A stretch of DNA of 64,000 nt from Nitrospirales bacterium LBB_01. GTDB taxonomy: Bacteria; Nitrospirota; Thermodesulfovibrionia; Thermodesulfovibrionales; Magnetobacteriaceae. The stretch is from NCBI GenBank assembly GCA_004376055.2, contig CP049016.1, positions 1,550,001 to 1,614,000 of the forward strand, read 5' to 3'. The notes under the pieces are model-generated. The model ran no database searches, was not told the origin of the DNA, and was given only the letters and a program-made list of their open reading frames with translations. The position numbers were made by a program, and so were the translations under genes. Position 1 is the stretch's first letter; every line of letters starts with the position of its first letter. Positions 45,949 to 54,610 of the stretch are shown one piece after another.

Positions 45949-46205
45949 CAGGGCAAACGCATTAGAAAAAATATTGTTATTATCGCTTTGTTTCTTAGGC
46001 GAGATTGCCACGTCGCTATCGCTCCTCGCAATGACAGATAAGAGAAACAGCCAAGTTTGTCATTGCGAGCGTAGCGAAGCAATCTCGTCAAACCTACAAA
46101 ACGTTAAAATTCAGCCTCCTTCTCATCAAAAGTACCTTATTTTAAGAATGTGTGTTAATCGCTCGCAAGCTGTTTAATCTTTTCCAATGAAATGCGTTTG
46201 CCCTG
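45949..46205. mobile_element. MITE-like element, variant copy with different core (257 bp)
   Basis: Same ends (CAGGGCAAACGCATT / AATGCGTTTGCCCTG) flanked by a 10-bp direct repeat ATGGTCGTCA (45939-45948 and 46206-46215). The core differs from other copies: it holds another palindrome family, GAGATTGCCACGTCGC... facing ...TTGTCATTGCGAGCGTAGC with GAAGCAATCTCGTC. It lies between the broken propeller gene and larC. Confidence 0.85.
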
Positions 46206-46272
46206 ATGGTCGTCACTTTAAACTAATCCGATACATTCCCAATGTGCTATAATACTTTCCTAAGGAATCACG

Positions 46273-47463
46273 ATGAAAATTTGTTATATAGAATGCAAGT
46301 CCGGAGTAAGCGGGGATATGTTAAGCGGTGCGCTGATAGATGCCGGTGTGCCAATAGGGTATCTAAAGAGCACATTAGAAGGGCTTTCTTTACAAGAGTT
46401 TGAAATTACGTCAAGGCCTCTTATGAGAGGCGGCATTCGGGGGGTTAAATTTGATGTTGTGACTGTTGAAACCGGAGCCGAAAGAAACTGGAGCGATATC
46501 AACGAAATCTACGTAAATTCAACACTGTCTGATAATATAAAACATCGGTCGTTGTCCATTTTTGAATCCCTTTTTAAAGCTGAGGGAAAGGTGCACGGCA
46601 AGCCGTATGATGAGGTACACCTGCACGAGCTTGGAGCGGTTGACTGTATGGTTGATATAACGAGTTTTGTTGCCGGGATTCAATATCTTGGAGTTGAGGA
46701 CATCCGGTTTTCCAAAATAAACGTAGGAGGTGGCACTGTGATGACCTCGCACGGAATATTACCCGTGCCTGCCCCTGTAACGGTAGAGCTTTTAAAAGGA
46801 GTTCCAATATACTCCGATTGTGAGAACATGGAACTCTCTACACCAACCGGAGCTGCAATAGCAAAGACAATGGCAAGCGGATTTACTCCGATGCCGGATA
46901 TGACTGTTAAATCGGTTGGGTATGGCTGCGGCGAAAAGGATATCCCCGGCAAACCAAATGTGTTACGTGTTTTTGTTGGGGAGACGCAAGGAGAGGCTAT
47001 GGGAGAGCGTGTGCTTGCCATAGAAAGTAACATAGATGATATGCCAAGTGAAATTTATGGCTATCTTATGGAAAGACTCTTTGCTGCCGGAGCGCTTGAT
47101 GTGTATTTCACTCCGATAGTAATGAAAAAGAGCCGGCCTGCTACAAAGTTGACTGTGCTATGCTCTCAGAGCATAGAGAACGCCATTAGCGATATAATAT
47201 TTGCTGAGACAACAACATTTGGTCTAAGAAGTTGGGAACTTTCACGGCGAGTGCTGAAACGGGAAATGAGGATGGTCATTACTCCATACGGTTACATTAA
47301 TGTAAAGACAGCCATTGGGCATGATGGCCGGGTTATTACAGTATCCCCTGAGTATGAGGATTGCAAGCGGGTTGCCGTCTCCCATAAAATCCCGCTAAAG
47401 AGAGCCATGGAGGAGGCATTAAAGAGTTTTGAAGAAATTCAAAGGCTGGATAAAAAATCATAA
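46273..47463 (+). CDS. larC: nickel-pincer cofactor biosynthesis protein LarC (DUF111)
   Basis: 396 residues. LarC inserts nickel into the pyridinium-dithiocarboxylate cofactor of lactate racemase-type enzymes. Seen: YIECKSGVSGDMLSGALIDA, VHLHELGAVDCMVDI, INVGGGTVMTSHGILPVPAP, MELSTPTGAAIAKTM, and ESNIDDMPSEIYGYLMERLF. The reading frame is continuous; in some lactobacilli larC needs a frameshift. No larB, larE or larA is nearby. AAGGA precedes the ATG. Confidence 0.9.
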   Translation: MKICYIECKSGVSGDMLSGALIDAGVPIGYLKSTLEGLSLQEFEITSRPLMRGGIRGVKFDVVTVETGAERNWSDINEIYVNSTLSDNIKHRSLSIFESLFKAEGKVHGKPYDEVHLHELGAVDCMVDITSFVAGIQYLGVEDIRFSKINVGGGTVMTSHGILPVPAPVTVELLKGVPIYSDCENMELSTPTGAAIAKTMASGFTPMPDMTVKSVGYGCGEKDIPGKPNVLRVFVGETQGEAMGERVLAIESNIDDMPSEIYGYLMERLFAAGALDVYFTPIVMKKSRPATKLTVLCSQSIENAISDIIFAETTTFGLRSWELSRRVLKREMRMVITPYGYINVKTAIGHDGRVITVSPEYEDCKRVAVSHKIPLKRAMEEALKSFEEIQRLDKKS

Positions 47464-48685
47464 AAAGTTTTCACTTGCAGTCCTTGCCGTTTTCATATCA
47501 ATACTAATCTGGATAATTGGGCGGGAGCCTTCATGGTATGAGATAGTGGAAACAGCTAAGGCTGAGCGTTCATCTATAGATAATGTCGTAGTGCAAACCG
47601 GAATAATAAAGCCTCAGGTGGGCGCAATTGTTAAGATTGGCGCACGGACAACGGGTGAGATTATCGCAATGTACGCTCGTGTTGGGCGTGAGGTGAAAAA
47701 GGGCGAATTAATTGCCAAAATAGACGACAGAGATATAAAGAAAGAGATAGAAGAGCTTCAGATGAACATAGCAAAGGTAGAGGCAAATCTCACCAAACTT
47801 AGGGGAAGCTACCCACAGAAAATGGATGAGGCGCTGTCCGACTTTAAGGGAAAGACGGCAAAGTCTGATCTGGCTAAATTGCAGTATGAGCGGCAAAAAG
47901 AGTTGTTAGAGAAAGGCTATATTTCAAAAAATGACTATGACAAAGCAAAATCCGAGTTTGTTCAGGCATATCTGGATGCCGCCAAATCTGACAATACTCT
48001 AAAGCGTACAAAGATAGAGAGCGTTGGAGACATAAAAATAGCTGAGGGTGATTTGGCTTTGCTCAAACATAGTTTGCAAAGGGCGGAGATACGGCTTTCC
48101 TACACCAACATCATTTCGCCGATAGATGGCGTGGTAACAGAAGTAAGCGGTCAGGAGGGTGAGACTGTTGTGACAGGCTTACAGGTGGCAAATCTTGTAA
48201 CGGTGCTTTCCCCGGGAAAACTTGACATGTGGATATACGTAGATGAGACCGATATTGGGCGGATAAAAAAAGGACTTGAGGCGGAATTTACAGTAGATAC
48301 GTACCCAGACAAGACGTTTAAAGGAGCAATCGACAGAATTGACCCACAACCACTTGTTAAGGACAATATCGTGTATTTTCAGGCAATTGTGATGCTCCCT
48401 AAAGAAACAGCAGCCGTGCTGAGACCAGAGATGACTACCCACGTTAAAATTGTAACCGAAACAAAGAAAAACGTTCTAACAGTGCCCAATGGCGCAGTAA
48501 AGTACGAAGACGGCAAGTATTTGGTATATTTGGTAAAAAAAGGCGGCGCAATAGAAAAGGCAGATGTAAAAATCGGAATCCGTGGGCAACAAAAGACAGA
48601 GATACTCTCAGGTCTAAAAGAGGGAGATGTAGTTGCTTCAAAACTTATAATAAAAAAGAAACCTAATAAAAAAGAGAGAAAATAA
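47429..48685 (+). CDS. HlyD/RND-type periplasmic adaptor, no transporter partner nearby
   Basis: 418 residues. N-terminal anchor (KKFSLAVLAVFISILIWIIG), lipoyl half-motifs (GARTTGEIIAMYARVGREVK, KKGELIAKIDDRD and SYTNIISPIDGVVTEVSGQE), a coiled-coil hairpin (~100-190), and a beta-barrel domain (IYVDETDIGRIKKGLEAEF). It starts at a TTG inside the end of larC (35-bp overlap), so it is co-transcribed with it. No ATPase, permease or TolC follows; the next gene is convergent and encodes a barrel protein. Confidence 0.87.
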   Translation: MKKFKGWIKNHKKFSLAVLAVFISILIWIIGREPSWYEIVETAKAERSSIDNVVVQTGIIKPQVGAIVKIGARTTGEIIAMYARVGREVKKGELIAKIDDRDIKKEIEELQMNIAKVEANLTKLRGSYPQKMDEALSDFKGKTAKSDLAKLQYERQKELLEKGYISKNDYDKAKSEFVQAYLDAAKSDNTLKRTKIESVGDIKIAEGDLALLKHSLQRAEIRLSYTNIISPIDGVVTEVSGQEGETVVTGLQVANLVTVLSPGKLDMWIYVDETDIGRIKKGLEAEFTVDTYPDKTFKGAIDRIDPQPLVKDNIVYFQAIVMLPKETAAVLRPEMTTHVKIVTETKKNVLTVPNGAVKYEDGKYLVYLVKKGGAIEKADVKIGIRGQQKTEILSGLKEGDVVASKLIIKKKPNKKERK

Positions 48686-48732
48686 GAACAGTTTTTTGGG
48701 ATTGTCATATCCTGCAATAGATAGATGAGGTC

Positions 48733-48760
48733 TAATGGAGAGGGCAAGCCCTCTCCATTA
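48733..48760. terminator. bidirectional terminator
   Basis: Perfect stem TAATGGAGAGGGC / GCCCTCTCCATTA with a 2-nt AA loop, between convergent genes ending at 48685 and 48771. Confidence 0.8.
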
Positions 48761-48770
48761 TTATCAATAT

Positions 48771-50303
48771 CTAAAACGTCAGCAATATGCCGTGTCTCAG
48801 TGCATAGGCATTGGCACGGGTATATTCGTATGTTACGTAAGGTGTTGTTGACGGATTTGTATAGGTAAAGGTCTCAGTCTTTACACGATTATATATAGCA
48901 CCGGTAAACAGATAACCGCCCTCTATCCAGTACGTCAGGTTTTTAGCTATTTTGTATGCTACTTTAGCATCTATTTCCCAGCCAATATCCTTAGAAGGCT
49001 GGCCGTCATACATGTAAGTTTCCTCTGGTGCTCTCAGCCAAAGGGCATAGAGTTCGCCAATGAGGGTTTTTGTCAGTTCTGCGCTCACTCCGCCCTTTAT
49101 ATACATAGTGTTACAGAGGTTTGAACCGCTTGTAACCCCATTTAAACCGGTGCAGGCATTAGCAACATGGTAGTCATACACATACGCGTAGCCCTTTTCC
49201 TCAGTGTTTTGAGTATTTGCAAAGGATTTTATATCTGACTTATTAGGATCGTCTTTAGCCTGTCCGCTTCCATACCCATACTCCAGTGTCAATTTGGCCG
49301 GGCCTATCTTGTAATCCACACCGGCTAAAAGAGCCCAGCCTTTGAACTTGCCGCTGTCGTTTGCATTCCAGTCTATGGTGCCGGTCTGAACCTCCAAATC
49401 GCCCCTAAGTGTCAGAGCTGTCCATGTATAATCAGCTCTAAGCCCCAAATTAACCAGGTGTACCTTAGATGTAGTGTCATTAAACGATTGACCGTTTACA
49501 AGGGATAAGTCGCCACTAATATTTAAATTATCTGATGTGTATATACCCAACAGAGAATAGAGATCTACGTCATCTGCTGAGTTAACAGTGTTCTCTTGAA
49601 GTTTTGCCGTAAGTGCCGCAATCGTAACGTTTTTCATAGGCTTAGCAAACACGAAAATAACGTCGTCGCCATCTGTTGAATGGTCAAGAAATATACCATT
49701 ACCAAGCACGAGAGGCTGATGTCCAACTTTTACGCCAATAAACTTACCGGTGTACTGAATCCATGCCTGACGGAGCCTCATATCACCGCGCTTTGCGTTA
49801 CCAGCATTGTAAAGCCCTGTAGCTCCTGAGGAGCTGCCCCATGTATAAACATCTGTAATGTTATTTCCCATATTTGACTCAAGCTCAACCATGGCTAAAA
49901 TTGCATCCGATACCTGAGCCTCAAGACCAATGCGCACACGTGTGTCATACCACGACGCATGGTCATCCCCTGAGCTTATTGAACGGCTTCCCAAAACATA
50001 TGAGCCGTTTGTTGCTGTGCCTTTGAAATTTGTACCAGCGTTATTTGTCACGTTATAGGCAACAGCTGAGCCAGGATTGTACCCAACTATGTTTAACCTG
50101 GTCGTGTTTGCCGTGCCGTCACTTATCGTGTCGGTGACATTATGCTCATACATACCCCTGAAGCGAAGCTCTCCGCTGATTGTTATCTGAGTCTGCCCCT
50201 TTGTGACAACAGAAGTGTCTGAGGGTGTCTCATCTGCCGCATGGACAAAGACTGGTAAACACAGAATCAGCACCGTTAAAGCTGATAAGAGTAACTTTTT
50301 CAT
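48771..50303 (-). CDS. outer-membrane beta-barrel (porin-like) protein
   Basis: 510 residues with a signal peptide (MKKLLLSALTVLILCLPVFV, cleavage near VHAAD). The mature protein alternates polar and hydrophobic residues in long beta strands (ISGELRFRGMYEHN, YTWTALTLRGDLEVQTG, YWIEGGYLF) and ends in Phe (YALRHGILLTF), as expected for a Bam-inserted barrel. ATG 50303 has AAGGAGG upstream; 50342 is an overlong alternative. No family more specific than alginate-export-like or generic porin can be defended. Confidence 0.75.
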   Translation of the reverse strand: MKKLLLSALTVLILCLPVFVHAADETPSDTSVVTKGQTQITISGELRFRGMYEHNVTDTISDGTANTTRLNIVGYNPGSAVAYNVTNNAGTNFKGTATNGSYVLGSRSISSGDDHASWYDTRVRIGLEAQVSDAILAMVELESNMGNNITDVYTWGSSSGATGLYNAGNAKRGDMRLRQAWIQYTGKFIGVKVGHQPLVLGNGIFLDHSTDGDDVIFVFAKPMKNVTIAALTAKLQENTVNSADDVDLYSLLGIYTSDNLNISGDLSLVNGQSFNDTTSKVHLVNLGLRADYTWTALTLRGDLEVQTGTIDWNANDSGKFKGWALLAGVDYKIGPAKLTLEYGYGSGQAKDDPNKSDIKSFANTQNTEEKGYAYVYDYHVANACTGLNGVTSGSNLCNTMYIKGGVSAELTKTLIGELYALWLRAPEETYMYDGQPSKDIGWEIDAKVAYKIAKNLTYWIEGGYLFTGAIYNRVKTETFTYTNPSTTPYVTYEYTRANAYALRHGILLTF

Positions 50304-50368
50304 TTTTACTGCCTCCTTATTTATTCTTGTCCATTGTAACAAACACAGTTTTTTTAATGCAAGTTTTT

Positions 50369-51679
50369 TTAATGTTCAAAATCGTATCCGTTCTCTCCGT
50401 GTACGGCAAGGTCAAGCCCCATAGACTCATCCTCCTCAGAAAGCCTCAACCCTATAACCATATCAACTATTTTCAAAATTATAGCCGATACTACAAATAC
50501 AAACACGTAGCTTGCCACCACTGCTATTAACTGCTTCATAAGCAGCCCGGGGTTGCCGTGTAACAGCCCGTTTTTACCAGCCGGGTTAATCACAGTGGAT
50601 GCAAACACACCGGTTAAGAGTGCTCCCAGTGTTCCTCCAACTCCGTGAATACCAAGCACGTCAAGTGAGTCATCAAGGCCATGCTTTGGTCTGAAACTTA
50701 CCGCTATGTAGCAAATAACTCCTGCTGCGCCGCCTATTATAATAGAAGCCACAGGCCCTACGTATCCTGCTGCCGGTGTTATTGCAACAAGACCTGCCAC
50801 AGCGCCGCTGACTACACCAAGGGCTGTCGGTTTCCCTCTATGATACCATTCAACAAATGTCCATGCCATTGCGGCTGCTCCTGTTGCCGTGTTTGTGGTA
50901 ACAAACGCAATAGATGCAAGACCGCCAGAGGTTAGGGCGCTCCCGGCGTTAAATCCAAACCACCCAAACCACAGAAGCGCTGCTCCCATAATGGTCATAG
51001 TCACGTTATGAGGGGGCATCGCAACTTTTCCGTAACCCTTACGTTTACCGATAAAAAGGATGGCGGCAAGTGCAGCCACAGCCGAGTTTATATGCACAAC
51101 TGTACCTCCTGCAAAATCAAGAGCGCCGAGCGCCCCGCCTATCCAGCCGCCACCCCACACCCAATGACAAAGAGGCGCATAGACAAAGGTCAACCACAGC
51201 GCAGAGAACATAAGGAGTGCTGAAAATTTCATCCTCTCAGCAAACGCTCCGGTTATAAGAGCCGGTGTGATTGCAGCAAACATTCCCTGATACATCATAA
51301 AAAGCAGATGAGGTATTGTTGTGGCATAATCAGATGGCTCCTGCCCGACTCCATTTAGACCAAACCATTCCAAGCCTCCGATTAACCCTCCCTTATCAGG
51401 CCCAAAAGCAAGCGTATATCCCCACAGAACCCATATCACGCTTACCATACAGAGTATGATAAAACTCTGTATAATAGTGCCCAAAACGTTTTTTCGTCTA
51501 ACCATCCCTCCGTAAAACAACCCAAGCCCAGGCGTCATCAACATTACAAGCGCAGTGGAAACCAACATCCATGCCGTATCTCCGGTATTTAACACCTTTT
51601 GTGGCGGCGGTGCATCGGCAGCATAACTCAGAGCCGCTCCAGCCAGTACAAATCCTACAGTTAACAGTATTTTTAACAT
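50369..51679 (-). CDS. amt: ammonium transporter
   Basis: 436 residues. An N-terminal signal-like segment (KILLTVGFVLAGAALSYAAD), then the Amt core: DTAWMLVSTALVMLMTPGLG, LFYGGMVRRKNVLGTI, FAGGTVVHINSAVAALAAIL, GAALLWFGWFGFNAGSAL, DSLDVLGIHGVGGTLGALLT. The twin His of the pore are in VVHIN and GIHGVGG. Eleven or so helices. It is downstream of glnK on the same strand (43-nt gap), the standard glnK-amt pair, here in the order glnK then amt. Confidence 0.95.
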   Translation of the reverse strand: MLKILLTVGFVLAGAALSYAADAPPPQKVLNTGDTAWMLVSTALVMLMTPGLGLFYGGMVRRKNVLGTIIQSFIILCMVSVIWVLWGYTLAFGPDKGGLIGGLEWFGLNGVGQEPSDYATTIPHLLFMMYQGMFAAITPALITGAFAERMKFSALLMFSALWLTFVYAPLCHWVWGGGWIGGALGALDFAGGTVVHINSAVAALAAILFIGKRKGYGKVAMPPHNVTMTIMGAALLWFGWFGFNAGSALTSGGLASIAFVTTNTATGAAAMAWTFVEWYHRGKPTALGVVSGAVAGLVAITPAAGYVGPVASIIIGGAAGVICYIAVSFRPKHGLDDSLDVLGIHGVGGTLGALLTGVFASTVINPAGKNGLLHGNPGLLMKQLIAVVASYVFVFVVSAIILKIVDMVIGLRLSEEDESMGLDLAVHGENGYDFEH

Positions 51680-51722
51680 CTACCCCTCCAGTTTATAATG
51701 TTTTTTTATTTCATTTGTCATA

Positions 51723-52076
<354 letters not shown>

Positions 52077-52109
52077 TTAGTTTGATTTCCATCTGATAAT
52101 ATATATATA

Positions 52110-52125
52110 TCACAAACTGTGCCAA
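52110..52125 (-). promoter_or_regulatory. candidate sigma-54 promoter for glnK-amt
   Basis: Minus-strand TTGGCACAGTTTGTGA. The -24 part (TTGGCAC) is good; the -12 part has GA instead of GC. Predicted start about 36 nt before the ATG of glnK. Confidence 0.4.
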
Positions 52126-52177
52126 TGTTATATGCTTGAATTTAAAGGATATTATTGAAATAAGTTTATGTATAATG

Positions 52178-52209
52178 CTACAATTTTGTAGTAAGCTACA
52201 ATTTTGTAG
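52178..52209. promoter_or_regulatory. two tandem palindromes upstream of glnK-amt
   Basis: CTACAATTTTGTAG occurs twice (52178-52191 and 52196-52209), 18 bp apart. The arms CTACAA / TTGTAG are perfect. They are centred ~88 and ~106 bp upstream of the predicted glnK start, a usual enhancer position. Confidence 0.5.
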
Positions 52210-52306
52210 GGTTTAGTGGGAGTCGAGCTCTGCCCGCAAAACAGATGTCCAGATTAAAGAATTTACAAAATGTTATCGCTTAAGTGTAAACCAGTATAAA
52301 TAGAAA

Positions 52307-52954
52307 TCAGCCCCATTTTTTGTTATTAATAAACTCTTTCAAGTCGTTTTCAAGAGACATAAATGCGGGTAAATTTTTTAAGAGTGCAAAATTCTCAATA
52401 TTCTCAGCAACCAGGTAAGCTTTCTTATGTATATCACGCTTTAATTTTTCTAAATGCCTGCCCTTAAGTCCACTGGCTGAAATTAGAAGATCCATTAAGT
52501 ATCCTTTTGGATCGCTTAGGGTTTCAATAGTGTTAAAATCTGGTAGAGTCAGCTTTATCTTTCCATTTGGGTTGCCTGCAGCTTTGCGTATCGCAGGTTC
52601 ATCAAATAGAATCCATGCTTCTTGCATCCTTACAGGCACCACACATATTGAGGGAGGCTCAGGTATTCTTTTAGAGACGGTCTTAACCGCCTGAATAATT
52701 TCTTGTATTCGTTGCTCATGTGAAATACCCTCAGCATCCCTATGAATAAAAAGAATATTGCAAGGGTATAGCTCAATGCTCTTTTGTATTTTATCTTCTA
52801 AGGTCTTTGGTTTTTGTGGCAATCTGCTAAAATCTGCCCACTCGGATTGAACTGTTAATTCGGGACAGTGTTCATTAAGCAACCAATCAAGGATTGGAAT
52901 GAGCCTTTTATCTGAGCTGCCATCTGACAACAATGTGTACTTAATTTCTTTCAT
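52307..52954 (-). CDS. TOPRIM-like (DUF4276/OLD-nuclease-type) partner of AAA ATPase
   Basis: 215 residues. The N-terminus TLLSDGSSDKRLIPILDWLL has the E/D-G-x-S-D type start of TOPRIM-like nucleases, and NILFIHRDAEGISHEQR gives the DxD/E-type second motif. C-terminal part helical (ASGLKGRHLEKLKRDIHKKA). It overlaps the ATPase gene by 4 bp (ATGA). Such pairs are typical of anti-phage modules (PARIS- and OLD-like). The family name is inferred from motifs, so the exact system is open. Confidence 0.65.
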   Translation of the reverse strand: MKEIKYTLLSDGSSDKRLIPILDWLLNEHCPELTVQSEWADFSRLPQKPKTLEDKIQKSIELYPCNILFIHRDAEGISHEQRIQEIIQAVKTVSKRIPEPPSICVVPVRMQEAWILFDEPAIRKAAGNPNGKIKLTLPDFNTIETLSDPKGYLMDLLISASGLKGRHLEKLKRDIHKKAYLVAENIENFALLKNLPAFMSLENDLKEFINNKKWG

Positions 52955-54444
52955 TTTGAATTATCAGAAGGAAAAGGAAGTAATTGTTGAATGTCATCTC
53001 TGTCTATTACCCGATGTTCTTTTTCATGTGCCTCATCTTTTGCAGCTACTGGGTTTAAATACGCAAGAAGTGTACCTTTATTAACTATTTCAATCCCATC
53101 CCGCTTTTCAGCTCTCCATGTTTTATCTAAGCAGCTAAAACGAACACTTTTAAAACGTTTACCACCTCGCTTATTTTCTTTAAGTTCGGCAACAAGGAGG
53201 CTGTCATCGGGAACCTGAGCAACAACGGCTGGTGAGTGAGTGTTTATTATGACTTGACGAGGCGGATTATCAGAACCGGCAGGCAATTCTGCGTTAGTTG
53301 TTATATCTCTTAGAAGCTGAATCATTGCAGGAATTCTTGCCGGGTGAATACCATTTTCAGGCTCCTCCAAACAAATAAGCCCCTGCGCCTGAGTATCCAG
53401 CTCAAGCACCGCTGCAGCCAAAAAACGCAGTGTCCCATCGGATAGATCCCGGGCTGCAAAAGTACAACCACTACGATCGGTTAGTGCAAGCGTAAGTAAC
53501 TCACGTTTTTCATCACGGTCAACACTTATTTCATAGACGTCGTCTATTAACTCAGAAAGCCGGTTTGCAACCTCTGCATAGACCTGCGTTTCAATCTCAA
53601 ACTGATTTTCTTTATTAAAATTCTCTTTTGTTCGCGGTAAATGGTATAAAGTTGATGGAAGGTTAGAGCCATCAGAACCTAACTTTTTTGGAGCATTAAA
53701 TTTATCGGGTTTACGTAGGGCGGTTGGCTCAAGGAGCAATAATCTCCATGACTGCATTTCCCTTTTTGCTATAATTGCCGTGCGTGTCTCAGTTGCATTT
53801 GTTAAAGTGGAGAGTACGGTTCTGCCTATATTTTTGGCAAGGATTGGACGAGGTCTGCCACCACCCTTATTCTCTCCACGGTCTTGATGAATTATAATTA
53901 GAGCCTCTGAACCCTCTTTTTCAGTAGAAATAAATGGCGCTGTTCTCCTTCCTTCAATTACAGTATCACGCCAGGGCTTTTTATGTGGAAAGAGAAGATG
54001 TTTGGAGGCATCACCAATTTTGATATGAGAAAGTTCTTCTTTGAGTATTTGGATATTGCCCTGAGAACCTGTGTTTTCAACTTCAGTAAGACCCAGCTTA
54101 ATAGAATATCTTAGAAACGTAATACTTGCCACTGCATCCTGACCGAGATCGTCAACGTCTTTTTTAGGAACTATCATCTCTGCTTCTAAAGTAATAATAT
54201 TATCTGTGAAATTACCCGATCTATGAAATATACTTTTAACGTCAGTTGCTCTGCCATTTTCATCCCGAACCGACATAGCGGCATCAATGAATGGCTTTTC
54301 GGCAAGAGAACTAAAAAAAAGTATTGCATCAAACAAGTTTGATTTTCCGACACCGTTAGCGCCTGCGATACACGTAAAAGGTCCAAACCTAATGTCAACA
54401 TCAATAAGGTTCTTAAACCCGGATACTTTAAATCTCGTAAGCAA
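52951..54444 (-). CDS. AAA/ABC-type ATPase (AAA_15/AAA_21, OLD-like)
   Basis: 497 residues. N-terminal beta hairpin and P-loop: FKNLIDVDIRFGPFTCIAGA with Walker A GANGVGKSN; a long inserted arm domain (~100-320); ABC-like signature DLSDGTLRFLAA; Walker B GLICLEEPENGIHP; switch His in VIINTHSPAVVAQV. This is the SMC-like ATPase type found in OLD, RloA and many defence systems. It is followed by an overlapping TOPRIM-like gene. Together they form an isolated two-gene unit; the role is inferred. Confidence 0.82.
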   Translation of the reverse strand: MLTRFKVSGFKNLIDVDIRFGPFTCIAGANGVGKSNLFDAILFFSSLAEKPFIDAAMSVRDENGRATDVKSIFHRSGNFTDNIITLEAEMIVPKKDVDDLGQDAVASITFLRYSIKLGLTEVENTGSQGNIQILKEELSHIKIGDASKHLLFPHKKPWRDTVIEGRRTAPFISTEKEGSEALIIIHQDRGENKGGGRPRPILAKNIGRTVLSTLTNATETRTAIIAKREMQSWRLLLLEPTALRKPDKFNAPKKLGSDGSNLPSTLYHLPRTKENFNKENQFEIETQVYAEVANRLSELIDDVYEISVDRDEKRELLTLALTDRSGCTFAARDLSDGTLRFLAAAVLELDTQAQGLICLEEPENGIHPARIPAMIQLLRDITTNAELPAGSDNPPRQVIINTHSPAVVAQVPDDSLLVAELKENKRGGKRFKSVRFSCLDKTWRAEKRDGIEIVNKGTLLAYLNPVAAKDEAHEKEHRVIDRDDIQQLLPFPSDNSK

Positions 54445-54505
54445 TAGTTTTTCCTTTTTTCCCAGTATTAACTATACATGTTTTTAGCGGATTTTGACAA
54501 CCGAA

Positions 54506-54571
54506 TTGCCTCAGCAAAAAACTATATAAAAGGAAATGTTGCCTCAAGTAAAAATCTATATGAAAAGACAC
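54506..54571. repeat. 33-bp imperfect tandem duplication
   Basis: TTGCCTCAGCAAAAAACTAT and TTGCCTCAAGTAAAAATCTA start at 54506 and 54539, and similar bases follow. It lies in the 166-bp gap between the ATPase gene and selA. Origin unknown. Confidence 0.35.
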
Positions 54572-54610
54572 GATAAAGACTCTTTCAGCGCATTTATCTT
54601 TAAACTCTTA

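Noticed and set aside
50681-51223. Cys- and Arg-rich open frames opposite amt
   Set aside because: They are shadows of the strongly supported amt gene.
54445-54610. Possible small gene between the ATPase gene and selA
   Set aside because: The short open frames here have no ribosome site and contain the 33-bp duplication; nothing protein-like is seen.
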